DNA of 64,000 nucleotides from Conchocele bisecta (GCA_029237695.1 CM055266.1:118519581-118583580); one strand, 5' to 3'. Positions 43,625-55,354 are shown, counted from the stretch's first letter. Notes: a model not told the origin generated them from the letters alone. A program made the numbers and translations.

Positions 43625-43904
43625 GTGGCATAATAAAGTTGCTGACATCGCTGAAGAAGGTTGAGTGGATCCACCAACAGCCGACATAGCTCTTCAATTC
43701 CGGGTCGTCGGGCTTGATGAAACCCGACAGACAGATGTGCCACAGTCCCACGTTCGCCAGGGGACTGTGGACCCTTCGCCATGACTGGTACCAATAGGGA
43801 CTGCAGAAGCCGAGAAACACGAACACAAACGCTGTAATGGATGCTATAAAGCTCGTCCAGAAAAGGCGCATTCCAGGACCAATCTTACCTGGTCCGATCG
43901 CCAT
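43625..43904 (-). CDS. Claudin-like four-transmembrane protein, exon 1 (start)
   Basis: It encodes the N-terminus of a claudin/PMP22-superfamily protein, a likely component of cell-cell (septate-type) junctions at the plasma membrane. ATG at 43902-43904 in an AAAATGG context; an in-frame GTG upstream is not needed. TM1 covers about residues 13-34. Extracellular loop 1 carries W38, the claudin signature G53-L54-W55 then C58, and C76 in 'GCWWI'. The donor 'CCAC|gtaagt' ends the exon at 43625 with one base of the next codon. Exon 2 is 34852-35016 and exon 3 is 32307-32626; all phases agree and the spliced product is about 254 aa, near the usual claudin size. Introns are 8.6 and 2.2 kb and packed with repeats. 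The paralog on the other strand starts at 49105. Which claudin group it belongs to cannot be decided from sequence alone. Confidence 0.88.
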
Positions 43905-43916
43905 TTTGAAAATTGT

Positions 43917-44022
43917 TGTCACCTGTGTTGGGCGAGGCTACTTATGATGCAGGTAAATCAGGTCACAGGTGTTAAAAGTTGTGGACATGTCGCGATGTAA
44001 TCGTCTTATCGAGTTACAGGTG
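43917..44022 (-). promoter_or_regulatory. E-box cluster at the start of the minus-strand claudin-like gene
   Basis: CACCTG/CAGGTG sites at 43920-43925, 43966-43971 and 44017-44022, all within 120 bp upstream of the ATG. About one such site per 2 kb is expected by chance on both strands. CAGGTG is the Snail/ZEB E2-box known to control vertebrate claudin genes; a similar role here is inference. Confidence 0.5.
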
Positions 44023-44304
44023 TTTAATTGTTATACAACTATTAACAATAATGCATATTTGTTTATAATTTTTCAATAACACTATGAAATAAACTTTTGG
44101 ACTAAATAAATGACTAATAATTACCATTTTCCATTGATGTAGGGGACATAATATTACCTGATCAGAATACCAACAAAATGACTCATACAAGTCCAGTAAA
44201 ACTCCCACTTGGAGGAGAGTTTCGCAAGCGTAAACGTGATTGGTGAAATGGGGCCTATTGTCTTTGAAAATAGCTTATATATAGACCCATATGTCATCCC
44301 GCTA

Positions 44305-44590
44305 GTGGAGCGCAGTGGCCTGGTGGTTAGAGCGTCAGACTGCTGATCTAAAGGTCGTGGGTTCGAGCCTCACCGGAGGCGTTGCGTTGTGTTCTTGAGC
44401 AAGACACTTTATCCACACTGCTCCAGTTCACCCAGCTGTAAATGGGTACCGATAATTCGTAGTTGCTCTGTAAATACGAATTACCGGCTTCTCTCAAAAA
44501 TTCTCTACCTCCGTTCTTTCTCCCATTCTTGGGAGACGGCATGCAAGGTCCTAGAGCCAGTGCCGCCGTTAAATATAAGCAAAACAAACA
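44305..44590 (+). mobile_element. tRNA-derived SINE S2, full-length copy
   Basis: A box 'tggcctggtgg' (about 44315-44325), B box 'ggttcgagcct' (44360-44370), the core 'cttgagcaagacactttatc', then a 3' half with 'ccggcttctctcaaaaa' and 'gccagtgccgccgttaaata', and an A-rich tail 'agcaaaacaaaca'. It gives the reference for the SINE split by the LINE at 58695-62573. Confidence 0.92.
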
Positions 44591-45296
44591 TCCCGCGCTT
44601 TCGCACATTCTGATCAAGGTCTGCACTGTTGGCCATTTACTCAGTGAAACGGTCAAGCCATTCTTCTAATACACAGTATCTATGACTATATATAATCCGA
44701 ATTTTCTGTAAGTCGCCATGCGTTACAGCTAGACAGAAAATTCGGGTTAGAGTACATCTAAATTTCTGCTTATTTCAACCAATTTATTGTCTAGATGGGC
44801 CACCACCATTAATTGTTCCTATATATACATGTATAAACCTAGCAATTTACCAGACATTTGGCTATTATTTTTTAGTATGAATGTTCAAGGTGTTTCCAAA
44901 CCCGATTTTCCGACGTGACGTAATCTGTGACGTAATTTTTACAGTAGATTTTCATTAAAATCTTCCTAACAAACGGACGGATTTTGATGATATAGCGCAC
45001 CAAATACGATGGCATATATGTTGTATGGGTGCTCTGAAAAGTATTTACAATAACTTATAAATTTCACAAAGAATCTAGTACCGTTTATTTCTTACCTTCA
45101 CTAGTTTTTATTTACATTTACGGTAACCGATTATTCGTCAAAACGACATAATTATGAGATTAAAGCCGCCTATACTATAGAGGGCAGCGTGTACCGCATT
45201 GGCTGCGGTATATTTCATAAAAATATGTCATTCCATTAGCAAGATATTAAAGGAAATATACAGTAGTATTTTTTTTTATAGTATAGTATAGTATTT
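44591..45296. other. Non-coding, contains a dispersed repeat shared with 58225-58395
   Basis: 44905-45080 ('attttcattaaaatcttcct', 'cggattttgatgatat', 'acaataacttataaatttca') recurs at 58225-58395 and, in part, in the mariner-type element. No gene seen. Confidence 0.6.
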
Positions 45297-45380
45297 ATAC
45301 TACATGAGTGTGATATTTGATTAGGACCTACACTGGTCACAAATCACGCAAACACCATGTATCCAGTCACAGCCACATAT
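45297..45380. repeat. MITE family H, right-end fragment
   Basis: 'gtgtgatatttgattaggac', 'ctacactggtcac' and 'ccagtcacagccacata' match the right half of copy 1. Confidence 0.8.
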
Positions 45381-45544
45381 AGGACCAAGCTATGTTTAAT
45401 CAACGTAACCCCAATTTGACAAAACAACGATTTTCTTCTGGAAAACATATTTAGTTTTTAACATCAAGTCAAAACATTTTCGATTTATTTGAAATAAGTC
45501 AGTAGTACGGGGCGCCATACAGGACAGGTTAATTATGTGTACAA

Positions 45545-45755
45545 AACCAATTTTGTCTAGACAAAATTGAGTTTTGTAACACTAAAAATCACAAAATCCA
45601 ATTATGTAAAATTCTGATATACAAAATTCATTTTTGTTATAAAGGATTCAATTTTGTAAGACAGAATTGAGTTTTGTGAACAAAATTCAGTTTTGTGGGA
45701 CAGAATTCAGTTTTGTCTGCAAAAGTCAGTTTTGTCCACAAAAATTAGTTTGCGT
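45545..45755. repeat. Short minisatellite based on 'caaaattcagttttgt'
   Basis: About ten degenerate near-palindromic units 'acaaaattgagttttgt', each able to pair with any other. Confidence 0.8.
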
Positions 45756-46985
45756 AACTGATAGTCTATGTCATCTCTACGTTGATTGGTTGAGATCGAG
45801 CTTAGTCCATTTTACTAGATGGTGGAGTATACTTGCAGGTTTAAATATTAAAATGCGAAAATATAACCCAATATATCAATATTATACTTCTTTATGGACA
45901 GTTATTTTGGTTATATTATGATTACAAAATATATACCTCTAGTTCTATCCAAGAATCTTATTGTGACTAATCCTGTATGCGGATGCCAGGGCGGCCAAAT
46001 GACAACTAGTTTATATAAACATTTTAACAGAACAGAACAGAACAGAACATATCCTTTATTTGGCAATGATCTCAGACCACTTAGTGGTATATGAGTGCAT
46101 ACATGTACAAGCATAATTTATTATGAACAACAACAACAGCATGGCGAGAGTTATGTGGAAGTACTGTACTCGGTCTAATTTATCAGCGAACTTGTTTGCA
46201 GGCAAATTTAGTTAAATAGTCAACATCTATATATTTTGCAATGATTCGGCTTGATGGTATTTATCAGTAGCGAGTATTGACTGGGAGAAATTCATCAAGT
46301 ATTATATGTAAAGGAACGTGGTCAGTAAGCTTGGATCCGAATCAGAACAATTTGTTTAAACATAGTTTGACAATAATTCCAATTCTTAGAAACTCATCTA
46401 CGAGTTTATAGGAGTTAGATTTGGTAAAATTTAATGCTACGTCAAACATTTTACAATTAAATATACAAGCAAGTATATTCGATTGCAAAAAAGACCCGCA
46501 CATCCCTGTGTGTCTCAGTCTCCAGGAATATGGAGAACGAGACAGGGCATGTCAGGATGAATACATGGTGAATTGTAGTGGGACACACTCTCATCAGATA
46601 GCGAAAATCGAAAGTTGGTGAGAGTATGTATGCCACTTAATACATAAGTTATTATACAGTTTCTCGTAAGTTAGACATCGTAGTATGGGTGTGCCTGTAT
46701 TGGTTGGATGCGGACCGCACGCACAACGACAACTCATATATTTGTGTATGCGGCCTTCACCCTCCAATAGCATGCATATCGTGTCGTTATTTACCATGCA
46801 AATATCATATCAATCCTTCATGAATATTGATAGGTGTGAACAATGTACATCTTGATTTACTAGTATGTGACTGAAAACACATCTAAACAAAAACATGACG
46901 TCATGCCGTTCGGAAACCACGTGATCCCCCACCTTGATGTTGTGGGACCTATTTTCCAATATTCTGCACCCGTAATGCTCTAATA
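45756..46985. other. Non-coding with an (ACAGA) microsatellite
   Basis: A short 'acagaacagaacagaacaga' run at about 46025-46048. Open frames at 46421-46621 and 46594-46797 lack recognisable domains. At 46868-46935 'acatgacgtcatgccgttcg' matches 58405-58435. Confidence 0.45.
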
Positions 46986-47059
46986 TTACAGTGAAACGTC
47001 GCTAAACCGGACACCCTGGAAGGTCCCCAGGGTGTCCGGTTTAGCGATGTTTCATTGTA
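46986..47059. repeat. Minimal pogo-type fold-back MITE
   Basis: 'ttacagtgaaacgtcgctaa' ... 'ttagcgatgtttcattgtaa' are inverted, with 'ccggacaccctgg' and complement inside and a 6-nt loop. It is about 74 bp, with TA at the edges. Confidence 0.85.
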
Positions 47060-47449
47060 AATCACCCATTTGATTATTCTGGGTCATAGTTGTGTGCTAT
47101 GCGATCACGAACAGGCAGTGTCACCTGAGATAAATGACCAAGAAACCCATCAAAATTATGATCACATATGTTTCTTGTTGTCCGGTTTGGAGAGGTTCCA
47201 CTGTACTTGTGGGTACGCCCACTCCCAATTCAAACGCTCAGGACTGCGCTTCTACGATTATGTTGAATGCTAGCAGATCAGCTGGAACTAGTGTGCATTT
47301 CACTGTAGTTTGGTCACAAATACCAGTAGCCCCATTTTTTCTGATAAAAAAAAGAATCGTTATATATCGCAGGCGTGACAGCCGGACTATGCCGGGCGGA
47401 TCTAGCAGGGCTTGATTCGTCCGGTACCAACGTTAATTAACTAGATGAC

Positions 47450-47905
47450 ACGCCATCACAATATATATATACTCACTTTTCCAAATATTTCAAAGTCCAA
47501 AATTGGGAGATATATAATCCATAAGCTGGGAATGGAATCAACAATCTAAATTCACTTTGAAGTTTCGCATTTACACACCATAAGGAAGCTACATACCAAA
47601 AAATGAAGTCTCCGGCTATTACGGTTTAAATTTAATCTTACAAAGCAAATTTTCGGAATTATAAGTCCAAAAGGGGGAGATAATCCATGACCCGGGGGTC
47701 AAATCTAAATTCACTTTGCGCATACAAAATATCCGCCAAGTCTCCATTGTAGCTTTTACGGTTTAAAAGTTTTACTTCTTACAAGAAAACGTGACGATCA
47801 GACGGACGTAACTGAGTACGAACGGACAGACGGACAATCATGAGGAAAACGGTTTTCCCATTTTAAAACAAATCTGTATAAAAAGTCTTACCCGCCCGTG
47901 ATTAT
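47450..47905 (+). repeat. Two-unit relative of the 51.7-54.9 kb array
   Basis: 'gggagatatataatccataa', 'aaattcactttg', 'gaagctacataccaaa' then 'aaacgtgacgatcagacgga' repeats the unit and terminal text of the large array, diverged. Confidence 0.75.
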
Positions 47906-48029
47906 TGAGTCGGGTGTCCTATATAATGTATAGATAAATTTAACAAAAAAAGTTAATACCCGCCTCTCGGATTTAAATTACTGTTCAATTCACGAAATTA
48001 CTGTTCAATTCACGGGTGTGGGAGCCAGG

Positions 48030-48435
48030 CGCGGATCCAGGATTTCGGGTTAGGGGGGGGGGGGACGTAACTATTTTGCAATACTTGACTATATTATCGA
48101 ACGAGCATAGCTCGTTCGTAGACGGAGCTCGGGATAGCGCTAGGGGGTTCCGGGGCATTCCCCCCCCCCCCCGGGGATTTTTTTGTAATCTACATCGCAT
48201 TTCCTGCGTTCTGTCGCATTTTGGAGCAAAGACCCGCGTTTATTTTTTGGCTGCACCCCCCCCAATAAACAATAAATTCACAACGCGAACGTAGAAACGT
48301 GCCTTGTAACTTGTAAAAAATCTTTACTCGCCGAATTTTAGGGGGGGGGGGGGGAGGGGGGGAGTGGGTGGTGCGCGACGGGTCAGCGCCCCCCCCCCCC
48401 ACCCCCCCCCCCCCATTGAATCCGCCCATGGGAGC
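48030..48435. repeat. G/C-homopolymer-rich dispersed repeat
   Basis: It relates inversely to 40560-40945 and adds G-runs and C-runs of 10 or more at 48053-48064, 48160-48173, 48342-48362 and 48389-48414. Gly/Pro-rich frames here are artefacts. Confidence 0.65.
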
Positions 48436-48480
48436 AGTATTATATTTTTCCTACACATGCAGTCAATATGGTGGTCATAG

Positions 48481-48600
48481 CTATGGAATCGTCCGAGTCC
48501 TGGTGCCAATGCTATAATATATTTATCTGAGATACGTCTCCTAAGTCCTAATTAGGAGATAAAATATTATAGCATTGGCACTAGGACGCTTCCATACAAA
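48481..48600. repeat. Fold-back (about 115 bp)
   Basis: 'atggaatcgtccgagtcctg', 'gtgccaatgctataatat' return as 'atattatagcattggcac' and 'taggacgcttccat'; tip 'ctcctaagtcctaattaggag'. Confidence 0.88.
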
Positions 48601-48975
48601 GCATACATATAATATCTCAACACGAGGATGTGTGTGTGGCCATCTAATGGCAGCTATTTTGTATTGTTATTTTGTATTGTTTTTGTGTGTGTTTTTTTTT
48701 TAAACTTTTTATACGGAACAGTTTGTTCCTTGTTGAATTATCGTATCTTTTTGATTGCAATATATATCAAATATGTGAAGAACTGCCACATGCTATCGCC
48801 TAGTGTGGGAGACTCATTTAAACTTTGACCCAGTTGTTGATTCATTTGAAAGGTCACCTCCGGTAATGTCGCTTACCTGTTAGGTAATTGATTAATTACC
48901 CGAGAGTTGATCGGTAATTTAATCAGCACGGGTAATAAAGTGTGTGTAATAATCTGTTAGCTTTTTTTAATTAGT

Positions 48976-49075
48976 TATAAAATCCCCTACCTAATCGGCA
49001 CGTGCCTGGCAATACTGACAACTGGTCGGTGTATACACCTGTGCCCCCAGGTGTGATAATGAACTCGACCAGGTG
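48976..49075 (+). promoter_or_regulatory. Putative core promoter and E-boxes of the plus-strand claudin-like gene
   Basis: A TATAAAA box at 48976-48982, an E-box CACGTG at 48999-49004, and three CACCTG/CAGGTG sites at 49036-49041, 49048-49053 and 49070-49075, all within 130 bp of the ATG at 49105. The three E2-boxes parallel those at the paralog (43920-44022). Function is inferred. Confidence 0.45.
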
Positions 49076-49104
49076 TCGCCATTTCTGTTCAAAAGAAAAA
49101 CAAA

Positions 49105-49360
49105 ATGGGGAAGGATGTGATGGCCATTTGTGGCTCCGCGTTTACCGCGGGGTCTACATTGTTTACGATACTTGCGTTTTCGACACCACACTGGCTGGAA
49201 AGTTACGAAGAAGCTAAGAGTCAGTTTGATCGACTGGGACTATGGGAGGCGTGTTTTAACCAATTTAGCTACGACAAAGATAACCTGGGCAGGACGTACG
49301 ATGGATGTTGGTGGATTTTCTCCTACGAATTCAGACCTATATTCGACTGGCTGAACCCAC
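49105..49360 (+). CDS. Second claudin-like gene, exon 1 only
   Basis: Start context 'aaacaaaATGGGG'. The 85 codons encode a short N-terminus, TM1 (about residues 6-27), then extracellular loop 1 with W30, G45-L46-W47, C50 and C68 in 'GCWWI', ending 'DWLNP' and the split codon at donor 'CCAC|gtaagt' (49361). The intron position, phase and donor sequence equal those of the minus-strand paralog, so the two are duplicates. Loop 1 is rich in Asp/Lys rather than the paralog's Pro. I could not find exon 2 or 3 between 49361 and 64000; with introns of several kb they may lie beyond the window. If none exist the exon would be an orphan. Confidence 0.82.
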
Positions 49361-49679
49361 GTAAGTTGCTCCATGCAGAGTTCGATCTAGACTAACATGC
49401 CATGTCTCTATATCATGTTTAACTCGGTGACACGAAATACCCAAATATTGCCCAAATATACCCAAATATAGTATATAATAGCATCCAATGTGGTTGTTTT
49501 ATGGAAATAACATACAATCATACATGCTAGTTGTATTTATTCCAGGATATAGCCGTATATCTGTATTGTGAAGATGTTATTAGTGAAAAATACCCAAAAA
49601 TGGCTAATATGCGAAAAGTGGCCAAGGCAAGGGAGATTACTGTTATATGACACAAGTAAAATCGGGTATGACTGATGTA

Positions 49680-50430
49680 CGAAATGGGTGAAAAGGGCGA
49701 AATGGCGATTGTCGGGCGAAATGGAGTTTTATATCGCCTATAACTTGCTAAATTAATGCATGAAATTATTTTGTATTTTCTTATTATATCTATTATACAG
49801 TTGTATATGTATTATAGATGAAAAAATTGGGTATTTTCTTACATAATTTGATTTTATATCAAAATTATTAATGACTGTGCTCAGAAAAATGTCGGGCGAA
49901 AATGGAGATTGTCGGGCGAAAATGGAGTTTTATATCGCCTATTATTTGCTAATTAATGCATGAAATTAATTGTGTACTTATTATAGCTATTATACATTTG
50001 TATATGTATAATTAATAATTGAAAAAAAATAGGTATTTTCTTTCATTATTTGATTTTATCAAAATTATAAATCAAAATTATAAATGACCGTACTCAGGAT
50101 ATGTCCGGCGAAATGGAGATTGTCGGGTTAAATTGAGTTTTATGTTGCCTATAGTTTGCTAATTAATGCATGAAAATATTATTGTTCTTATTATATCTAT
50201 TACACAGTTGTGTACTCAGAATATATCCGGCGAAATGTAGACCGCAGGGCGAAATGGATGTTAATTTATATGGCCTATGGCAAAATGGAGTTTTTTTATA
50301 GTATATACTTTGCTAATGAATTAAATTATTTGCAGTCTTAAATATAAGAAGGTATATATAGTTGTGCTATGACGAAATGGAGACTGTCGATCTGTCTGAC
50401 GAAATGAAGTTTTATATCGCCTATTCGTTG
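49680..50430 (+). repeat. Diverged about 190-bp tandem repeat x 4
   Basis: Units contain 'cgaaatggagattgtcgggc', 'gttttatatcgcctat', 'tttgctaattaatgcatgaa', then 'ttatatctattatacagttg'. They decay towards the right. This lies in the first intron of the plus-strand claudin-like gene if that gene continues. Confidence 0.8.
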
Positions 50431-50512
50431 CTAATGAAAACAGTGTAGTCCCATGTGTATAGCATCACGGTATCAGATCAGAGCCTACACAATTCGCCAT
50501 TCAGTCATAGAC

Positions 50513-50940
50513 CTTTGAGATACGCCATGTGATTTTGTACCTTCAAACTTGGGCTACTAGTATTAGATTACTCCTGTATTTGTTTGGATTCGGTTACATT
50601 TGGCTTTCACAAGATGTAGGCGACATAGATTATTTTCTCGATGTTTTTAAGCAGAGAATCTCGGACTGTTATACACAGAAATGGCATGATTTATTACAAA
50701 CAACTAGTAAAGCAGATACATATAGTGGGTTCAAATCCGCACTAACACCTGAAACCTATTTATATGTAGACTTATCGTTTCCGTATAAACAAGCGCTAGC
50801 TAAGTTCAGATGCTCAACTCATAATTAATTTACTAATTGAAACTGGTCGTCATATTGGCATTGACAGGAATCTACGGCATTGTCCAATTCATACATACAT
50901 ACGAAGGTAACAAAAGTACATGGCTTGTCTCATTTTACGA
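50513..50940. mobile_element. MITE M-type TIRs enclosing a LINE fragment
   Basis: The left end 'gagatacgccatgtgatttt' plus 'gtaccttc' and the right end, complemented, 'gagacaagccatgtactttt' plus 'gttaccttc' are inverted repeats of family M (compare 29393-29641, 51118-51366). The space between is not the usual MITE M interior but a LINE fragment. Confidence 0.65.
50546..50905 (+). pseudogene. Non-LTR retrotransposon C-terminal fragment
   Basis: The frame reads 'YIWLSQDVGDIDYFLDVFKQ', 'ADTYSGFKSALTPETYLY' and 'ALAKFRCSTHN'. After a stop, in another frame, comes 'LLIETGRHIGIDRNLRHCPI'. This K-Y-x2-FK ... KFRxSxHxLxIExGRHxxIxRxxRxCPxC layout is the zinc-knuckle end of a LINE-type polyprotein. 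The upstream RT is missing. Confidence 0.65.
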
Positions 50941-51117
50941 CTGGTGGTCATATAGAAAATGGTAAATATCATGACAGTGGTCAAATTTGTTTAATTATTT
51001 ATTGATTCCTCATATAATAAACGTGAACATGTAATGTCATAAATAAAGGCAATATATGATGTTTTAAAAAGCAATGTGTCAACTAGAAGTATCATATTGA
51101 ATGCCGGTCTATTTATC

Positions 51118-51366
51118 ATTTCAAACACGCCATGTGATTTAGTACCTTCCAGCATCTGCGTGATTTTATGAAATGTATTTACAGAAGATGTGATAATTTT
51201 CGTAGATAGCATCAGAAGTTGACACACATTTTAGAGTACATGCGCAATGGAATTCCGCATGTACTCTGAAATTTGTGTCAACTTCTGACGTCATCTACGA
51301 AAAATATTGTAAAGTTGTAAACATATTTCATGAAATTACGCAGATGTCCGAAGGTACCCAATCTGG
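51118..51366. repeat. MITE family M, complete long hairpin
   Basis: Arms of about 115 nt: 'catctgcgtgattttatgaa' to 'gaagttgacacacattttag' and 'agtacatgcg' on the left, with the complement on the right, around 'caatggaattcc'. About 10% mismatches. Confidence 0.85.
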
Positions 51367-51384
51367 TATTAGTATGTGTGTAGG

Positions 51385-51595
51385 ACACAAATCCCCCCCC
51401 CCCCCCCCCCCTGGACATAATCCCCCCCCCTTATGTTTTTTGACACAAAGAGGACAAATCCCCCCCGTCCCCCCCCTCTAAAATGCAGGTAGGACAAAAT
51501 CCCCCCGTCAAAACAGGTAGGATATAATCCCCCCCCCCCGTGGAAATGCGGGCCTAGGACCCCCCCCCCCCCCCCGTTTCGCAAAAAAACATGTG
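51385..51595. repeat. C-run block, inverted partner of 55355-55480
   Basis: 'ggacaaatcccccc', 'ggacataatccccccc' and 'taggacaaaatccccc' recur four to six times. The reverse complement ('gggggattatgtcc', 'gggggatttgtccta') forms the block at 55355-55480. Confidence 0.8.
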
Positions 51596-51699
51596 TAAAT
51601 ATGCGAGTGTGATTATGTAAATTCTGTATTTTAACATGATTGACAAGTGAATTATATATAATAAACTAGAAAAAGTCGATGGCGCGCCATCGCAATATA

Positions 51700-54600
51700 C
51701 CCACTTTTCCCAAATGTTAAGTCCGAAAGGGGGAGGTAATCCATGATGGAGGGTCGGATAAAAAATCCGAATTCACTTTGCGCATCAGCACATCAAAACG
51801 AAGCTACGAACCAAATATCAGACGCGTAGGTATTAAGGTGAAAAAGTTTTTCGACCTACGAGGAAAAATAGTGAAATTCTAAGTCCGAAAGGGGGAGATA
51901 ATCCATGATGGAAGGTCCGATCAAAAATCGGAATTCACTTTGCACATCATAAACGAAGGTTCATATCAAATATCAGAAATGTAGCTATTAAGGTGAGAAA
52001 GTTTTTCGACTTACAATGAAAAATAGGAAATTCTGAGTCCGAAAGGGGGAGATAATCCATGATTTGGAGGGTCGGATCAAAAATTCCGAATTCACTTTGC
52101 GCATCTGCACATGATAACGAAGGCTACTTAGCAAATATGAGGCTGTAGGTATGAAGGTGAAAATTTTTTTCGAGTTACAAGCAAAAAAAAATGGGGAAAT
52201 TGTGAGTCCGAAAAGGGGGAGATAATCCATGATGGAGGGTCGGATCAAAAATCCAAATTCACTTTGCGCATCTGCACATGATAACGAAGCTACATTACCA
52301 AATATCAGGCGCGTAGGTATGAAGGTGAAAAAAAGTTTTTCGAGTTACGAGGGAAAATGGGGAAATTTTCTTGAGTCCGAAAGGGGGAGATAATCCATGA
52401 TGGAGGTCGGGTCATCAAATCCAAAATTCACTTTGCGCATCTGCACATGATAACGAAAGCTACATACCAAATATCAGGCGCGTAGTAATGAAGGTGAAAA
52501 AGTTTTTCGAGTTACGAGGAGAAAATGGGAAATTCTGAGTCCGGGGGAAAAAGAAAGATAATCCATGATGGAGGGTCGGGATGAAAAATCCAAAATCACT
52601 TTGCGCATTCTCACATGATAATCGAAGCTACATACCAAATATCAGGCGCGTAGGTATGAAGGTGAAAAAGTTTTTTCGAGTTAACGAGGAAAAAAATGGG
52701 AAATTCTGATCCGAAAGGGGGAGATAACCATGATGGAGGGTCGGATGAAAAATCCAAATTCACTTTGCGCATCTGCACATGATAACGAAGCTACATACCA
52801 AATATCAGGCGCGTAGGTATGAAGGTGAAAAGTTTTTCGAGTTACAAGAAACGTGACGGACTACGGGGTGGACGGACGTACGGACGTACGGACGGACGGA
52901 CGGACGGACACCGTGACGAAAACAATATACCGGTTTTTTTTTTACAAAAAAATTTTTTTTTGTGGGTATAATAAATTAGATAATATCATACACTGGCACA
53001 TTTATACTGGCACTGGCGCGTAGGTATGAAGGTGTAAAAGTTTTTCGAGTTACGAGGGAAAGATGGGAAATTCTGAGTCCGAAAGGGGGAGATAATCCAT
53101 GATGGAGGGGTCGGATGAAAAATCCAAATTCACTTTGCGATCTGCACATGATAACGAAGCTACATACCAAATATCAGGCGCGTAGGTATGAAGGTGAAAA
53201 AGTTTTTCGAGGTTACGAGGAGAAAATGGGAAAATTCTGAGTCGAAAGGGGGAGATAATCCATGTGGAGGGTCGGATGAAAAATCCAATTCACTTTGCGC
53301 ATCTGCACATGGATAACGAAGCTACATACCAATATCATGCGCGTAGGTATGAAGGTGAAAAAGTTTTTCGAGTTCCGAGGAAAAAATGGGAAATTCTGAG
53401 TCCGAAAGGGGGAGATAATCCATGATGGAGGGTCGGATGAAAAATCCAAATTCACTTTGCGCATCTGCATGATAACGAAGCTACATACCAAATATCAGGC
53501 CGTAGGTATGAAGGTGGAAAAGTTTTTTCCGAGTTACAAGAAACGTGACGGACGTACGGGACGGGACTACGGGACGTACGGACGTACAGACGTAACGACG
53601 GACGGACACCCGTGACGAAAACAATATACCCGTTTTTTTTTACAAAAAAAAGTGGGTATAAATAAATTAGTAATATCATACACTGGCATTTATTTACTGG
53701 CCCACTGGCGCGTAGGTATGAAGGTTGAAAAAAGTTTTTTTCGAGTTACGAGGGAAAAATGGGGAAAATTCTGAGTCCCGAAAGGGGAGATAATCCATGA
53801 TGGAGGGGTCGGATGAAAATCCAAATTCACTTTGCATCTGCACATGATAACGAAGCTACATACCAAATATCAGGCGCGTAGGTATGAAGGTGAAAAAAGT
53901 TTTTCGAGTTACGAGGAGAAAATGGGGGGGGGGGGGGGGAAAAAAATTCCTGAGTCCGAAAGGGGGAGATAATCCATGATGGAGGGTCGGATGAAAAATC
54001 CAAATTCACTTTTGCGCATCTGCACATGATAACGAAGCTACATACCAAATATCAGGCGCGTAGTATGAAGGTGAAAAAGTTTTTCGAGTTAACGAGAAAA
54101 AATGGGAAATTCTGAGTCCGAAAGGGGGAGATAATCCATGATGGAGGGTCGGATGAAAAAATCCAAATTCACTTGCGCATCTGCACATGATAACGAACTA
54201 CTTACCAAATATCACGCGTAGGTATGAAGGTGAAAAAGTTTTTCGAGTTAAGAAACGTGACGGACGTACGGACGACGTACGGACGTACGGACGGACACCC
54301 GTTGACGAAAACAATATACCCGTTTTTTTTTACAAAAATAAAAAAAGTGGGTATAAATAAATTAGATAATATTTCCATACACTGGCACATTTTATACTGG
54401 CACTGGCGCGTAGGTATATGAAGGTGAAAAAAGTTTTTTCGAGTTACGAGGAAAAATGGGAAATTCTGAGTCCGAAAGGGGGAGATAATCCATGATGGAG
54501 GGTGGCGGAATGAAAAATCCAAATTCACTTTGCGCATCTGCACATGATAACGAAGCTTACATACCAAATATCAGGCGCGTAGGTATGAAGGTGAAAAAGT

Positions 54601-54890
54601 TTTTTTCGAGTTACGAGAAAAAATGGGAAATTCTGAGTCCGAAAGGGGGAGATAATCCATGATGGAGGTCGGATGGAAAAGAAAAATCCAAATTCACTTT
54701 GCGCATCTGCACATGATAACGAAGCTACATACCAAATATCAGGCGTAGGTATGAAGGTGAAAAAGTTTTTCGAGTTACAGAAACGTGACGTACGGACGGA
54801 CTACGGACGTACCGGACGTACGGACGACGGGACGGACGGACACCCGTGACGAAAAACATAACCCGTTTTTTTTTACAAAAAAAGTGGGTA
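51700..54890 (+). repeat. Block-structured tandem array, about 185-bp units
   Basis: About 15 units share 'gtccgaaagggggagataat', 'ccatgatggagggtcggat', 'aaattcactttgcgcatctg', 'gaagctacataccaaatatc' and 'gtaggtatgaaggtgaaaa'. They form four blocks (51.70-52.85, 53.03-53.53, 53.71-54.25, 54.41-54.78 kb). Each block ends with a 'gacggacgtacggacg' run, 'acaatatacc', a T-run/A-run hairpin and 'gtgggtata'. So four copies of one satellite-bearing element sit head to tail with different unit numbers. Frames across it are shadows. Confidence 0.92.
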
Positions 54891-55354
54891 ATAATAAACA
54901 AATCAGGTGTCGAGTATCTTTATGACACAACAAACATGAAACAAGCACATCAATAATTCAGCACAATATTAAACAAAGGCACATCTATTTCAATAGTTAT
55001 GTTCTATAATAAGGATTTATCCAGAGAAACAGCTAACATAATCGCACATTTCATCAAAAACAAAATTTAATTAAAATGAATACTGTTCACATTAAATGAG
55101 TGAGTAGGCTTGAGTTTTGATATCTCATAATTATCAACTACTTAATTAAAAAATAATCATAATTAAAATTAGCCTGATTAAAATGATGTGAAAGAGCATC
55201 AAGAAACCAATTTGAAAACCGTCATATTTATATATAAATATTAATGTTCAAAACATCAGTTGGATAAATCAAAAGGAAACCACAATAGCATCAAGAAATC
55301 AATGATCAAACAGTCAGATCGAAGTGACCGTAAAGTATAGACATATTTGACAAA
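54891..55354. other. Non-coding AT-rich stretch
   Basis: No recognised feature. Confidence 0.4.

Noticed and set aside
43905..43922. Upstream start of the claudin-like protein at 43922
   Set aside because: The codon there is GTG; the first in-frame ATG is at 43904 in a good context.
44305..44380. Functional tRNA gene
   Set aside because: A and B boxes are present, but the 5' and 3' parts do not form an acceptor stem, and the SINE core follows directly. The same holds for 39867 and 58598.
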